Part shown: piece by piece, positions 41,836 to 50,302 of the stretch
Layout: each line of letters opens with the position of its first letter
Position numbering within the stretch: the stretch's first letter is position 1
From: Bradyrhizobium sp. SSBR45G
Lineage (GTDB): Bacteria > Pseudomonadota > Alphaproteobacteria > Rhizobiales > Xanthobacteraceae
Direction: 5' to 3'
Length of the DNA stretch: 64,000 nucleotides
Assembly: GCF_030159255.1 (NCBI RefSeq)
Contig: NZ_BSCT01000006.1
Span: 186,001-250,000, forward strand
Notes under the pieces: generated by a model
Told to the model about the DNA's origin: nothing
What the model saw: only the letters and a program-made list of their open reading frames with translations
Database searches by the model: none
Made by a program: the position numbers and the translations under genes

Positions 41836-42438
41836 ATGGAGCGAATCGAGATTCCCGCGCGGCGCGGCAAGGCGGCGTTCGTGGCGGCCGGCCAGGTCGT
41901 CACCGTGATCAACACCCATGGCGAGCAGGTCGTCGACACCTGGGCCTTTAGCCGCGCCGACCTTTCCGAGTTCATGTCGAACGAGCACACGCGGGCGCAT
42001 TCGCTGCATCTGGTGCCGCGGCCTGGCGACGTGCTCCGGACCAACAGGCGCCGGCCGATCCTGACCTTGGTCGAGGATACCTCGGGCGGCATTCACGACA
42101 CCCTGATCGCCGCCTGCGACCGCTACCGCTACGCGTTTCTCGGGCACGAGGGTCATCACGACAATTGCACCGACAATCTGTTTGCCGGCATGGCCGAGCT
42201 CGGCCTGACGCCGCCGGAGGTGCCGAGTCCGCTCAATCTGTTCATGAACATTCCGTGGGACGCCCACGGCACGCTCGGCTTTGCCGCACCGCCGCGCCCC
42301 GTTCCCGGCGGCCATGTGCGCTTGCGTGCGGAGATGGATTTGGTGATTGCGTTCTCCGCCTGTCCGCAGGACATCCTGCCGATCAACGGCAAGGCCGGGA
42401 AGCCGGTCGAGGCGCATTTTACGGTGACATCAGCATGA
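41836..42438 (+). CDS. DUF1989 protein (urea carboxylase-associated family), first of three
   Basis: A 200-residue DUF1989 protein: VTVINTHGEQVVDTWAFSRA at the N-terminus, LVEDTSGGIHDTLIAACDRY, and LNLFMNIPW before the PGGHVRLRAEMDLVIAFSAC segment. Some DUF1989 pairs are carboxyguanidine deiminases (CgdAB) in guanidine assimilation. It lies 11 bp after ridA and overlaps the second DUF1989 gene by 4 bp. Substrate unknown. Confidence 0.85.
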   Translation: MERIEIPARRGKAAFVAAGQVVTVINTHGEQVVDTWAFSRADLSEFMSNEHTRAHSLHLVPRPGDVLRTNRRRPILTLVEDTSGGIHDTLIAACDRYRYAFLGHEGHHDNCTDNLFAGMAELGLTPPEVPSPLNLFMNIPWDAHGTLGFAAPPRPVPGGHVRLRAEMDLVIAFSACPQDILPINGKAGKPVEAHFTVTSA

Positions 42439-43244
42439 GCGGAGGAAGCAAGGCCGAGCGGGCCGCCGCCAACCGCCGCCGCTACGAGGAACTGCGTGCA
42501 GCCGGGCAGGAGCTCAAGCGGTTGCCAGCAGCGACAGCGCTCGACGGCGTGCCGATCTCGTCCGACGGGATCATCCAGGCTGAGCAGGTGCCGCCCGGCT
42601 GGCACACGACGGTCCGGCTGTCGCGCGGCGAGGCGCTGCGCATCATCGATGACCACGGCCGCTCGAGCGTGTCGCTGCTGGCGTGGCGGACCGAGGATCC
42701 GACCGAGCGCCTCAACTGCGCCGACACAGTGAAGGTGCAATGGAGCGCGGCGCTGTCGAAAGGCCGCATGATCCTGTCGGACATGGGACGTGTGCTGCTG
42801 TCGGTGATCGAGGATACGTCGGGCGCGCATGATCTTCTGGTCGGCGGCTCGACCGCGGACTCAGCACTTGCGGCCTATGGCGAGATGACGCGCAACACGC
42901 AGGCGAATTTCATCTCGGCCGCCGCCAAGATCGGACTCGGCCTGCGCGACATCCCGCCCTGTGTGACGTTCTTTGCGCCAGTGACGACGGATGCGGCGGG
43001 CCGCTTCGTCTGGCATCCTTCGCGCAAGCGGCCCGGCGACTTCGTTGATCTGCGCGCCGAGATGAACCTGATCGTCGCGGTCTCCAACTGCGCCCATCCG
43101 CTCGATCCGGCGCGGCCGGCCGCGACCGCATCGGTCACGCTGATACGCCACCGGTTGCCGCCGCCCGCAGCGGACGACGTCTGCCGCACGGCATCGCCGG
43201 AGGCGCTGCGCGCCTACGCCTTCACCGATCAACTGTTCGCCTGA
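42435..43244 (+). CDS. DUF1989 protein, second of three (UAAP1-like)
   Basis: The 269-residue product has an N-terminal extension (AANRRRYEELRAAGQELKRL) and the core LRIIDDHGRSSVSLLAWR, VIEDTSGAHDLLVGGST, and DLRAEMNLIVAVSNCAHPLD. This arrangement matches the larger urea-carboxylase-associated protein 1. The ATG overlaps the preceding gene. It probably forms a complex with the third DUF1989 protein, as in CgdAB. Confidence 0.85.
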   Translation: MSGGSKAERAAANRRRYEELRAAGQELKRLPAATALDGVPISSDGIIQAEQVPPGWHTTVRLSRGEALRIIDDHGRSSVSLLAWRTEDPTERLNCADTVKVQWSAALSKGRMILSDMGRVLLSVIEDTSGAHDLLVGGSTADSALAAYGEMTRNTQANFISAAAKIGLGLRDIPPCVTFFAPVTTDAAGRFVWHPSRKRPGDFVDLRAEMNLIVAVSNCAHPLDPARPAATASVTLIRHRLPPPAADDVCRTASPEALRAYAFTDQLFA

Positions 43245-43256
43245 GGGAGCGTGATC

Positions 43257-43898
43257 ATGTCATCGACCGATCCCGGCTCTCTCGTCTACGCCTTGGACAT
43301 TCCCGCCGAGCAGCCCTGGTCCAGGGTGCTGAAGAAGGGCCAGACGCTCCGCATCATCGATAGCGAGGGCGAGCAGGCGGTGGACGCGCTGATCTATGTC
43401 GCCGCCGACACCGCCGAGCGCTACAGCGCGCAGGACACGCTGCGCGTTCAGGGCTCCGCCTATCTCGAACTGGGCACGCGGCTGATCTCCAACCGCGGCC
43501 GGGTGATGGCAAAGATCACCGCCGACACCTGCGGCCGCCACGACACGTCCGCGGGCTGCTGTTCCTGTGAGAGCAACGCCGTGCGCTTCGGCGAGGCGAC
43601 ACGGTACCAGCATGCCTGCCGGGAGAATTTCATCCTGGAGCTGTCGCGGCATGGCCTGACCAAACGCGACATCGTCTCCAACCTGAACTTCTTCATGAAC
43701 GTGCCGATCGAGGCGACCGGCAATTTCACCGTGCTGGATGGTCCCTCAGTGCCCGGCAACTATGTCGACGTCACCGCCGAGCTGGACGTGCTGTTCGTGA
43801 TCTCGAACTGCCCTCAGGTCAACAACCCCTGCAACGGCTTCGATCCGACGCCGATCCGCGTCGAGATCAGGGAGGCGCCCGCGGCTGAGAGGTCCTAA
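43257..43898 (+). CDS. DUF1989 protein, third of three (UAAP2-like)
   Basis: ATG 43257 (MSSTDPGSL) follows GAGGGA; a GTG six bases earlier is possible. The 213-residue protein has RIIDSEGEQAVDALIYVA, then TCGRHDTSAGCCSCESNAVR with a Cys cluster absent from the first two paralogues, and LNFFMNVPIEATGNFTV. The HDT-x4-CCSCE motif is a plausible metal or catalytic site. It ends the plus-strand operon, convergent with the amidase. Confidence 0.85.
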   Translation: MSSTDPGSLVYALDIPAEQPWSRVLKKGQTLRIIDSEGEQAVDALIYVAADTAERYSAQDTLRVQGSAYLELGTRLISNRGRVMAKITADTCGRHDTSAGCCSCESNAVRFGEATRYQHACRENFILELSRHGLTKRDIVSNLNFFMNVPIEATGNFTVLDGPSVPGNYVDVTAELDVLFVISNCPQVNNPCNGFDPTPIRVEIREAPAAERS

Positions 43899-43926
43899 CT
43901 CTGCCTGTGGGCGATCGCTGTTTGTA

Positions 43927-45327
43927 TCAGATCCCAGGGTGACGTTTGTGCCAGTCGGTGACGCGCTGAAACGCATCGCCGGCGCGGACTAGGCTCGCCT
44001 CGTCGAAATGACGGCCGACGAACTGGAATCCCACCGGACCGCCATTCGCCGCAAAGCCGCCGGGCAAGGTCACGGTCGGACTTCCCGTCATGTCGAACGG
44101 GCATGTGAAGCGAAGCAGGCCACCGATCAGCGACGCGTCCTCGCCGAGTGTCGCCATCTTGGCGAGGCTCGGCGCAGCGAAGGCCTGCGCCGGAACCGCC
44201 AGCAGATCGATCGACTCGAACAACACGCGGACGGCGCCGCGAAACGCCTCGCGCCGAAGCACGATCTTCTGATAGTCCATGCCGGATTGTTGCCGGCCGA
44301 GATCCAGCAGGCCCGCGAGCCCGGGACCGTACTCGTCCTTGCGCGCCGGATAGGTGTCCTCGTGCGCGACCGCGACCTCGATACCGCAAAGCGGGAACCA
44401 GTCGTCGATGGCGGCCTGCGGATTGGGGAAGTTGATCTCCTTGATCTCAGCGCCGAGATCGACCGCCACGCGCAAACCCTCGGCCAGCACCTTGGCTGCA
44501 TCGCCGTCGGTGCCTTCGCTCGTCCAGCGTCGGTCGACGCCGATCGTCACGCCCCGGAGGTCGCCGGAGAGGCCAGCGAGATAATCCGGCACCGGCAGCG
44601 GAACCGACGTCATGTCCTTGGGATCATGGCCTGCAATGACGCCGAGGATGGCGCCGCAATCGGCCGCGCTTCGCGCCATCGGGCCAATGTGATCCAGCGT
44701 CGCGGCGAGTTCGTACGCGCCGTACCGGCTGACACGTCCCCAGGTCGGCTTGAGCCCGGTGACACCATTGGCCGCAGACGGAAAGCGGATCGAGCCGCCG
44801 GTGTCCGTGCCGAGCGAGCCGTAGCAGAGGCCGGCTGCGGTGGCGACACCGGACCCGCTCGAGGATGCGCCAGGCCAGAGATCGGCGTTCCAGGGATTCT
44901 TCGGCGGATCGATCTTCGGATGATGATCGGCGTAAGCGCCCTCGGTCTGCTGCAGCTTGCCGAGGATGATAGCGCCGGCCTCCTTGAGCCGCGCGACCAC
45001 CGTGCCATCCTCCGTCGGACGGAAGTCACGATGAATGGTCATGCCATGCGCCGCCGGCGCACCCTTGGCCCAGCACAGATCCTTCACCGCCACCGGCACG
45101 CCGTGCAGCGGCCCCCTGATCTTGCCGGAGGCAATCTCTGTCTCAGCCGCCGCAGCCTCGGCAAGCGCGGAGTCGGCCATCACATAGGCAAAGCTCTTGA
45201 GCTTGCCGTCGAGCTGCTCGATCCGTCCGAGCATGGCCTTGGTCACCTCGACCGGCGACAACTCCTTCGCCTGGATCTTCCGCCCGATATCGACGAGTCC
45301 GAGATAGTGGAGATCTGTTGCTGCCAT
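43927..45327 (-). CDS. Amidase signature family protein
   Basis: A 466-residue amidase with catalytic Lys82 (VAVKDLC), the SSS cluster at about 155-157 (PGASSSGSG) and Ser179 (TDTGGSIRFPS). It hydrolyses an amide or carbamoyl group. It converges on the DUF1989 operon with 28 bp between stops and has its own upstream region. A role in releasing ammonia from the same N-compound is suggested by position. Allophanate hydrolase is possible, but there is no C-terminal allophanate hydrolase domain. Confidence 0.9.
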   Translation of the reverse strand: MAATDLHYLGLVDIGRKIQAKELSPVEVTKAMLGRIEQLDGKLKSFAYVMADSALAEAAAAETEIASGKIRGPLHGVPVAVKDLCWAKGAPAAHGMTIHRDFRPTEDGTVVARLKEAGAIILGKLQQTEGAYADHHPKIDPPKNPWNADLWPGASSSGSGVATAAGLCYGSLGTDTGGSIRFPSAANGVTGLKPTWGRVSRYGAYELAATLDHIGPMARSAADCGAILGVIAGHDPKDMTSVPLPVPDYLAGLSGDLRGVTIGVDRRWTSEGTDGDAAKVLAEGLRVAVDLGAEIKEINFPNPQAAIDDWFPLCGIEVAVAHEDTYPARKDEYGPGLAGLLDLGRQQSGMDYQKIVLRREAFRGAVRVLFESIDLLAVPAQAFAAPSLAKMATLGEDASLIGGLLRFTCPFDMTGSPTVTLPGGFAANGGPVGFQFVGRHFDEASLVRAGDAFQRVTDWHKRHPGI

Positions 45328-45787
45328 CGTTCTTCATCCTCTCTCTCGATATGATGCACGCTCGCACTCGGAGATGCGCCGCGGTTCTGGCGAGGCGGAC
45401 GCATCGGACGTTTCTTGACGGCAAGTCTTTTACGGCAAACGAAAAAGCCACCCGTACCTCCCGAATGAGGCAACGAATGGCTCACATGCCGCGTCTATGA
45501 TTTGTCGTCGAGGGTCCGTCGTCGAACGAGGCACTTGGTGCAAAGAGCTGGACGACGTCGGCCAGATCAGCGCACGCCAAGTTCGACAGGATACCTATCG
45601 GGGGAAGTTAGATAACTCCGCCTCGCATTGTCAACGATCGAATCCCATCTGCCGCGGCTCTGCGCGAGGGCAGCGATGTCGCGCCGCCCGCGAGCGATCT
45701 GATCATCCTTGCTTCGAGATACGCAGGATCGGCGGCGGTCGGCCTAGGAGGTACGACCGCCGCGCCGAAGTTTCGGTCAGAACGAGC
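45328..45787. other. Gene-free interval upstream of the amidase
   Basis: No coding frame with recognisable content and no strong palindrome was found. The interval should hold the amidase promoter. A TGGC--TTTGC sequence on the minus strand near 45440 has the wrong sigma-54 spacing. Confidence 0.45.
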
Positions 45788-46162
45788 TCAGCGGCAGTTC
45801 CAGGTCGTGCCCTGGGCGCAGACCGCATTCGGGCTGTCGCCGCCATAGACCCGATAGGGGTATTCGCCCTTGCGGTGATTGCCATAGGCATTCGGGTTCG
45901 GGCCGTAATAGGACGGCGCCGCGTAGTAGGCCGGGCCGCCATAGACCGGACCATCATATTGGTCGTAGGCGTCGCGGCTCTCGGCGATCGCAAGACCGGT
46001 GCCGACGGCACCGGCCGCGATCGCTGCGCCGGCCGCAGCGCCGCCGCCGTGCCAGCGGCCATTTCGCGCGTCGGCACTGGTCGGGCTCAAGGCGCCGATC
46101 GCGAGTGTGGTCAATGAAGCGATGACGGCCGTGCGGCCGAGCAGTGCAGATTTGGTCGACAT
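45788..46162 (-). CDS. Small secreted Gly/Tyr-rich protein
   Basis: A 124-residue protein with a signal peptide (AVIASLTTLAIGALSPTSADA, cleavage near residue 32), a Gly/Ala zipper (GGGAAAGAAIAAGAVGTG) and a Tyr/Pro/Gly-rich tail (VYGGPAYYAAPSYYGPN), ending with two Cys (CAQGTTWNC). Such proteins are common, uncharacterised envelope proteins in Bradyrhizobiaceae. No link to neighbours is evident. Confidence 0.75.
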   Translation of the reverse strand: MSTKSALLGRTAVIASLTTLAIGALSPTSADARNGRWHGGGAAAGAAIAAGAVGTGLAIAESRDAYDQYDGPVYGGPAYYAAPSYYGPNPNAYGNHRKGEYPYRVYGGDSPNAVCAQGTTWNCR

Positions 46163-46365
46163 GTCAGGCCTCCAGTGAAGGATGCCGTGATCGGCGGATA
46201 AGTCTGGTGTTCGCGGTCTGCCAAGAGCTGTCGACGACTGTCAGAACCGAAAGACACCATGCGGATGAGAAGTGTCAGCTCGGGACCTGACCTCGCGCGC
46301 GCGGCGCCAGCGGTGCCACGCGGGCCAATCCTCCGAACGAAAACTTCAACTTGCCTTTCGGGTTC

Positions 46366-46424
46366 CGGCTTAGCGAACACGCGTGCTTTGCTTCACACGG
46401 ACCCCGGATATCAGCCGATACTTC
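46366..46424 (+). repeat. Decayed partial copy of the structured repeat
   Basis: ACGCGTGC-TTTGCTTCACACGGACC followed by CCGGATATCAGCCGATAC aligns with the middle of the element at 30447-30494, with several changes that break its stems. It ends at a 13-G run (46425-46437). Confidence 0.5.
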
Positions 46425-46437
46425 GGGGGGGGGGGGG
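46425..46437 (+). repeat. Homopolymeric G tract (13 G)
   Basis: Thirteen consecutive G residues lie directly after the decayed repeat copy, in the 421-bp interval before the XRE-cupin gene. It is outside any gene. It may be unstable in vivo or be a sequencing-sensitive site. Confidence 0.9.
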
Positions 46438-46528
46438 CGGCGGTGCCGCCTGGGCTCGCGGCCTGGCTCAACGCGGCAGCCCGATGGGATACCCTTGATT
46501 ACCTTTAGGCCCGCACAACATGCTGGTA

Positions 46529-46540
46529 AATCACGTGATT
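46529..46540. promoter_or_regulatory. Perfect 12-bp palindrome upstream of the XRE-cupin gene
   Basis: AATCACGTGATT is a perfect palindrome 43 bp upstream of the start codon, in an AT-rich promoter-like stretch. XRE regulators usually bind such sites to control themselves. Confidence 0.4.
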
Positions 46541-46583
46541 ATTATGCATAGATCGGCCAGCTGAAATCGCTGGAACCTGTCGC

Positions 46584-47156
46584 GTGAGTTCGGAAAGCAC
46601 ATTGGATATTGGACCCCGCCTTCGGCGCGCCCGGCTGGCCAAGGGGATGCGGATGCGTGACCTCGCGCACGTCGTCGGCTGCGATGAAAGCATGATCTCC
46701 AAGATCGAGGCCGGCAAGGTCATGCCGTCGCTGCCGATGCTCGACAAGATGGTCCACGCGCTCGACCGCGACATGGCCTCGTTCTTCGGCCTGAGGGTCG
46801 ATGACTACAAGCTGGTGCAGAAGCCCGAGGACCGGATGAAGGTGCCGGTCGATGCGCTGCGCGGCGGCAAGGGCGTCATTTACGAGCGCCTGGTGCCGGT
46901 GGCCGCAGGGAATCTGCTCGAGGCGAACATTCACGTCGTCGCTCCCGGCGGTGAGAAGGTCGATCTCATCACTCATCAGGGTGAGGCTGTCGGCTATCTC
47001 GTGTCCGGAACCATCGAGCTCACCATCGACGACACGACTTATCTGATGACCGCCGGCGACTCATTCTTCTTCAAGGCCTATCTGACCAACAGTTATCGCA
47101 ACGTCGGACCGGACGAGGCGCGCATCGTCTGGGTCAACACGCCGCAGGTCCACTAG
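46584..47156 (+). CDS. XRE-family regulator with C-terminal cupin domain
   Basis: A GTG start at 46584 gives 190 residues. The N-terminal XRE helix-turn-helix (RLRRARLAKGMRMRDLAHVV, SMISKIEAGKVMPSLPML) is followed by a cupin (VVAPGGEKVDLITHQGEAVG, LTIDDTTYLMTAGDSFFFKA). The cupin usually senses a small ligand. It lies 315 bp upstream of the peptide-type ABC operon in the same direction and probably regulates it. Confidence 0.92.
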   Translation: MSSESTLDIGPRLRRARLAKGMRMRDLAHVVGCDESMISKIEAGKVMPSLPMLDKMVHALDRDMASFFGLRVDDYKLVQKPEDRMKVPVDALRGGKGVIYERLVPVAAGNLLEANIHVVAPGGEKVDLITHQGEAVGYLVSGTIELTIDDTTYLMTAGDSFFFKAYLTNSYRNVGPDEARIVWVNTPQVH

Positions 47157-47200
47157 GCCACGTGCAGGCATTGCGGCCGTCTCGCTGATGTCCGCGCGGC

Positions 47201-47217
47201 TGCATGAATTTCATGCA
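47201..47217. promoter_or_regulatory. 17-bp palindrome upstream of the sigma-54-like promoter
   Basis: TGCATGAA-T-TTCATGCA has perfect 8-base arms around a single T. It lies 113 bp upstream of the TGGCAT-N5-TTGCT element, the usual distance for an enhancer-binding-protein site. It could alternatively be bound by the XRE-cupin regulator. Confidence 0.45.
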
Positions 47218-47330
47218 TGTGGCGAGAACGGAAGCAGACAGCGTGAGGCTCACTGAGTTCCGCAGTTCTTTACGAAGCAGAATGAGCGCGGTTTTCTCCC
47301 CTCCTGCATTTCAAGAGGCCGGTGCGACGG

Positions 47331-47346
47331 TGGCATAGCGTTTGCT
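47331..47346 (+). promoter_or_regulatory. Sigma-54-like promoter for the second dipeptide-type ABC operon
   Basis: TGGCATAGCGTTTGCT matches TGGCAC-N5-TTGCW except for T at the sixth base; the -24 GG and -12 GC are present with exact spacing. It lies 125 bp upstream of the permease ATG. The same deviation occurs at 37278. Confidence 0.5.
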
Positions 47347-47471
47347 TGAATTCGACAGGATTGTGATGCATGCCAATTGCCCCTGGCTGCGTCCGACTGT
47401 CGATGGGGCCTCACCCGTTGAGGCGCGCGGCGCAAGCCGTCGCCGCGGCGACGATGGCAGGCGAACCGCTG

Positions 47472-48485
47472 ATGGCTTTCGTTTGGAAACGACTGCTCGG
47501 CACCATCCCGAGCCTGGTGGGCGTCGTCGTTCTCACCTTCTTCATCTCGCGTGCGCTGCCGGGAGATCCCGCGGCCTTCTTCGCCGGGCCAGCCGCGAAT
47601 GCCGCGTCGATCGCCAGCATCCGCGCCACGCTTGGTCTCGACCGTCCGCTGCCGGTGCAGTTCGTGAGCTACATCGTCGATCTCGCGCAGGGCAATCTCG
47701 GCCGCTCGCTCACGACCGGGCAGCCGGTCCTGACCGATCTGCTCGAACGGCTTCCCGCATCGCTGGAATTGTCATCCTTCGCGTTGCTGTTCGCGATCGG
47801 CATCGCGATTCCGATGGGGGTCTGGGCGGCGACGCGCATCAATGGCGGGGTCGATCATGCCTGCCGCGCGCTGGTCACCGTCGGCGCCGCCTTTCCGACC
47901 TTCTTCGTCGGCCTGCTGTTCGTCTATTTGTTCTACTTCCTGCTCGGCTGGGCGCCGCAGCCGCTCGGCCGTCTCGACGAGATCGCCTTCTCGCCGCCGC
48001 CCCGCGTCACCGGGGCCTACACCATCGACGCCGTCATCGCCGGCGACTGGCCGGTGCTCCGCGCGGCCCTGGCCCAGCTGATCCTGCCCGCGATCTCGCT
48101 CGGACTGTTCGCGCTGGCGCCGATCGCGCGGATCACGCGGGCCGCGATGCTGGAGGCGCTGAGCAGCGATTTCATCCGCACCGCGCGCGCCAGCGGCCTG
48201 CCGGTGCGCAAGATCCTGATGGCCTACGCCTTCCGCAATGTGCTGCTGCCGGTCTCGAGCGTGCTCGGCATGGTGTTCTCGTTCCTGCTCGGGTCCAACG
48301 TGCTGATCGAGCAGGTGTTCGGCTGGCAGGGCGTCGGCGCCTATGCGGTGGCCGCGGTCATCGCCTCCGACTACGCGGCGGTCCAGGGCTTCGTGCTGAT
48401 GATGGCCTTGCTCTATGTCCTGTTGAATCTCCTGGTCGACGTGTTCGCGACGCTGGTCGATCCCCGCGTGCGGTTCGAGGGCTGA
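47472..48485 (+). CDS. ABC transporter permease (DppB type)
   Basis: ATG 47472 (MAFVWKRLLGTIPSL) matches the family N-terminus; ATG 47454 is an alternative and the frame from 47370 overlaps promoter sequence. The 337-residue product has six hydrophobic segments, the ALPGDPAAF motif and EAA loop RTARASGLPVRKILMAYAFR. It is the first gene of the operon. Unlike the operon at 4351, the binding protein comes last (52783). Confidence 0.9.
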   Translation: MAFVWKRLLGTIPSLVGVVVLTFFISRALPGDPAAFFAGPAANAASIASIRATLGLDRPLPVQFVSYIVDLAQGNLGRSLTTGQPVLTDLLERLPASLELSSFALLFAIGIAIPMGVWAATRINGGVDHACRALVTVGAAFPTFFVGLLFVYLFYFLLGWAPQPLGRLDEIAFSPPPRVTGAYTIDAVIAGDWPVLRAALAQLILPAISLGLFALAPIARITRAAMLEALSSDFIRTARASGLPVRKILMAYAFRNVLLPVSSVLGMVFSFLLGSNVLIEQVFGWQGVGAYAVAAVIASDYAAVQGFVLMMALLYVLLNLLVDVFATLVDPRVRFEG

Positions 48486-48488
48486 GTC

Positions 48489-49340
48489 ATGAGTCTGGTC
48501 ACGCTCGCCCGCAACACCGGCTATGCGTTCGGCGAAAATCGCGTCACGCTGGTGGCCGCAATCATCCTGGCGCTGCTGACGCTGTTCGCGATCTTAGGTC
48601 CGTCGATCGCGCCCTACGATCCGCTGCTCACCTCGGCGACGACAAAGCTCGCCCGTCCGAGCCTCGCGCATCCGTTCGGCACCGATGCGCTGGGACGCGA
48701 CATCCTGAGCCGGGTCATCGTGGCGACGCGCCTCGATCTCGGCATGGCCGTCTCGGCGGTGGCGCTGTCGTTCGTGTTAGGTCTCGCGCTCGGTGCGCTC
48801 GCCGGCTATTTCGGCGGCTGGACCGACCGCATCATAGGCCGTGCCATGGACACCATCATGGCGTTCCCGCTGTTCGTGCTCGCGATGGGCATCGTGGTGG
48901 CGCTCGGCAACAGCGTCGCCAACATCATCATCGCCACCGTGATCATCAACCTGCCGTTCTACTGCCGCTTCGCCCGCGCGGAGGTGAACGTGCGGCGCGA
49001 GCTCGGCTATGTCGAGGCGGCGCGCATGGGCGGCAACGGCCCGCTGCGCGTCCTGATCAACCACATCGTCCCGAACATCCTGCCGCCGATGATGGTGCAG
49101 GCCTCGCTCAACATGGGATGGGCGATCCTCAATGCCGCCGGTCTCTCTTTCATCGGGCTCGGTGTCCGGCCGCCGACACCCGAATGGGGCATCATGGTCT
49201 CGGAAGGCGCGAGCTACATCATTTCCGGCGAGTGGTGGGCCTTCATGTTCCCGGGCGCCGCCCTGGTGCTTGCGGTGTTCTCCTTCAACATGCTGGGCGA
49301 TGGACTACGCGATCTGCTCGATCCGAGGAAGCGCGTGTGA
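48489..49340 (+). CDS. ABC transporter permease (DppC type)
   Basis: A 283-residue permease with the DppC signature FGTDALGRDILSRVIVATR (about residues 62-80) and an EAA loop at VEAARMGGNGPLRVLINHIV. It starts 3 bp after the DppB-type gene and overlaps the ATPase gene by one base (TGATG). Confidence 0.93.
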   Translation: MSLVTLARNTGYAFGENRVTLVAAIILALLTLFAILGPSIAPYDPLLTSATTKLARPSLAHPFGTDALGRDILSRVIVATRLDLGMAVSAVALSFVLGLALGALAGYFGGWTDRIIGRAMDTIMAFPLFVLAMGIVVALGNSVANIIIATVIINLPFYCRFARAEVNVRRELGYVEAARMGGNGPLRVLINHIVPNILPPMMVQASLNMGWAILNAAGLSFIGLGVRPPTPEWGIMVSEGASYIISGEWWAFMFPGAALVLAVFSFNMLGDGLRDLLDPRKRV

Positions 49341-50302
49341 TGGCGCAGCTCCAGATCGACGATCTCTCGGTGGAATTCCGCACCCGGCATGGCGTGGTGC
49401 GGGCTCTGGATGGCGTCAGCCTGTCGGTCTCCCGCGGCGAGATCGTTGGCGTGGTCGGCGAAAGCGGTTCGGGAAAATCCGTCACCGCCTACACGGTGAT
49501 GGGCCTCAACGATGCGGCCGCGAGGATCACCAAGGGCGCGATCACGATGGGCGGCATCGATCTCTTGGCAGCGCGGCCGGAGGCGATGCGCGAGCTGCGC
49601 GGACGCGAGATGGCGATGATCTTCCAGAGCCCGCGCACCGCGCTCAACCCGATCCGCAAGGTCGGCAAGCAGATCGAGGATGTGCTGCAGGAGCATGCCG
49701 CGCTGCCGCGGCGCGACCTCAAGGCCGCGGCGATTGCCGCGCTGGCGCGCGTGCGCATCCCCGATGCCGAGCGCCGCGCGGAGGCCTATCCGTTCGAGCT
49801 CTCGGGCGGCATGTGCCAGCGCGTGATGATCGCGATGGCGCTGGCCTGCACGCCGTCCGTGCTGATCGCGGACGAGCCGACGACGGGGCTCGATGTGACG
49901 ACCCAGGCCGTCATCATGGATCTGATCCGTGAGATGAGCCGCGCGACGCAAATGTCGACCCTGCTGATCACCCACGATCTCGGCCTCGCCGGCGAATATT
50001 GCGACCGGATCGCCGTGATGCATGCCGGGCACATCGTCGAGATCGCGCCGACCGAGGAACTGCTGGAGCGTCCGGCGCATCCCTACACGCGCCGGCTGCT
50101 GGCGGCGACGCCGGTGCCGGACTCGCGCCTCGACGATCTCAATGCCATTCCCGGCCATCTGCCCGATCTGCGCGGCGCATTGCCGCCGTGCCGCTTCAGC
50201 GGACGCTGCGAGCTGAGGCAGCCCATCTGCGACGAGGCGGAGCTGCCCTGGACTGAGTTGTCGCCCCAGCACCTCGTGCGTTGCCGGTTTCCGCTGTCAT
50301 GA
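49340..50302 (+). CDS. ABC transporter ATP-binding protein (DppD type)
   Basis: A 320-residue ATPase with Walker A GESGSGKSV, signature LSGGMCQRV and Walker B LIADEPTTGLD, plus the C-terminal Cys-containing oligopeptide-transporter motif (CRFSGRCELRQPIC). ATG 49340 overlaps the stop of the permease gene. Confidence 0.94.
   Translation: MAQLQIDDLSVEFRTRHGVVRALDGVSLSVSRGEIVGVVGESGSGKSVTAYTVMGLNDAAARITKGAITMGGIDLLAARPEAMRELRGREMAMIFQSPRTALNPIRKVGKQIEDVLQEHAALPRRDLKAAAIAALARVRIPDAERRAEAYPFELSGGMCQRVMIAMALACTPSVLIADEPTTGLDVTTQAVIMDLIREMSRATQMSTLLITHDLGLAGEYCDRIAVMHAGHIVEIAPTEELLERPAHPYTRRLLAATPVPDSRLDDLNAIPGHLPDLRGALPPCRFSGRCELRQPICDEAELPWTELSPQHLVRCRFPLS

Noticed and set aside
45430..45450. Sigma-54-like sequence upstream of the amidase
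   Set aside because: The -24 and -12 elements are one base too far apart and the -24 half is poor.
47342..50302. 986-codon plus-strand frame continuing into the DppD-type ATPase
   Set aside because: Only the last 320 codons are real; the upstream part is the wrong frame over two permease genes.
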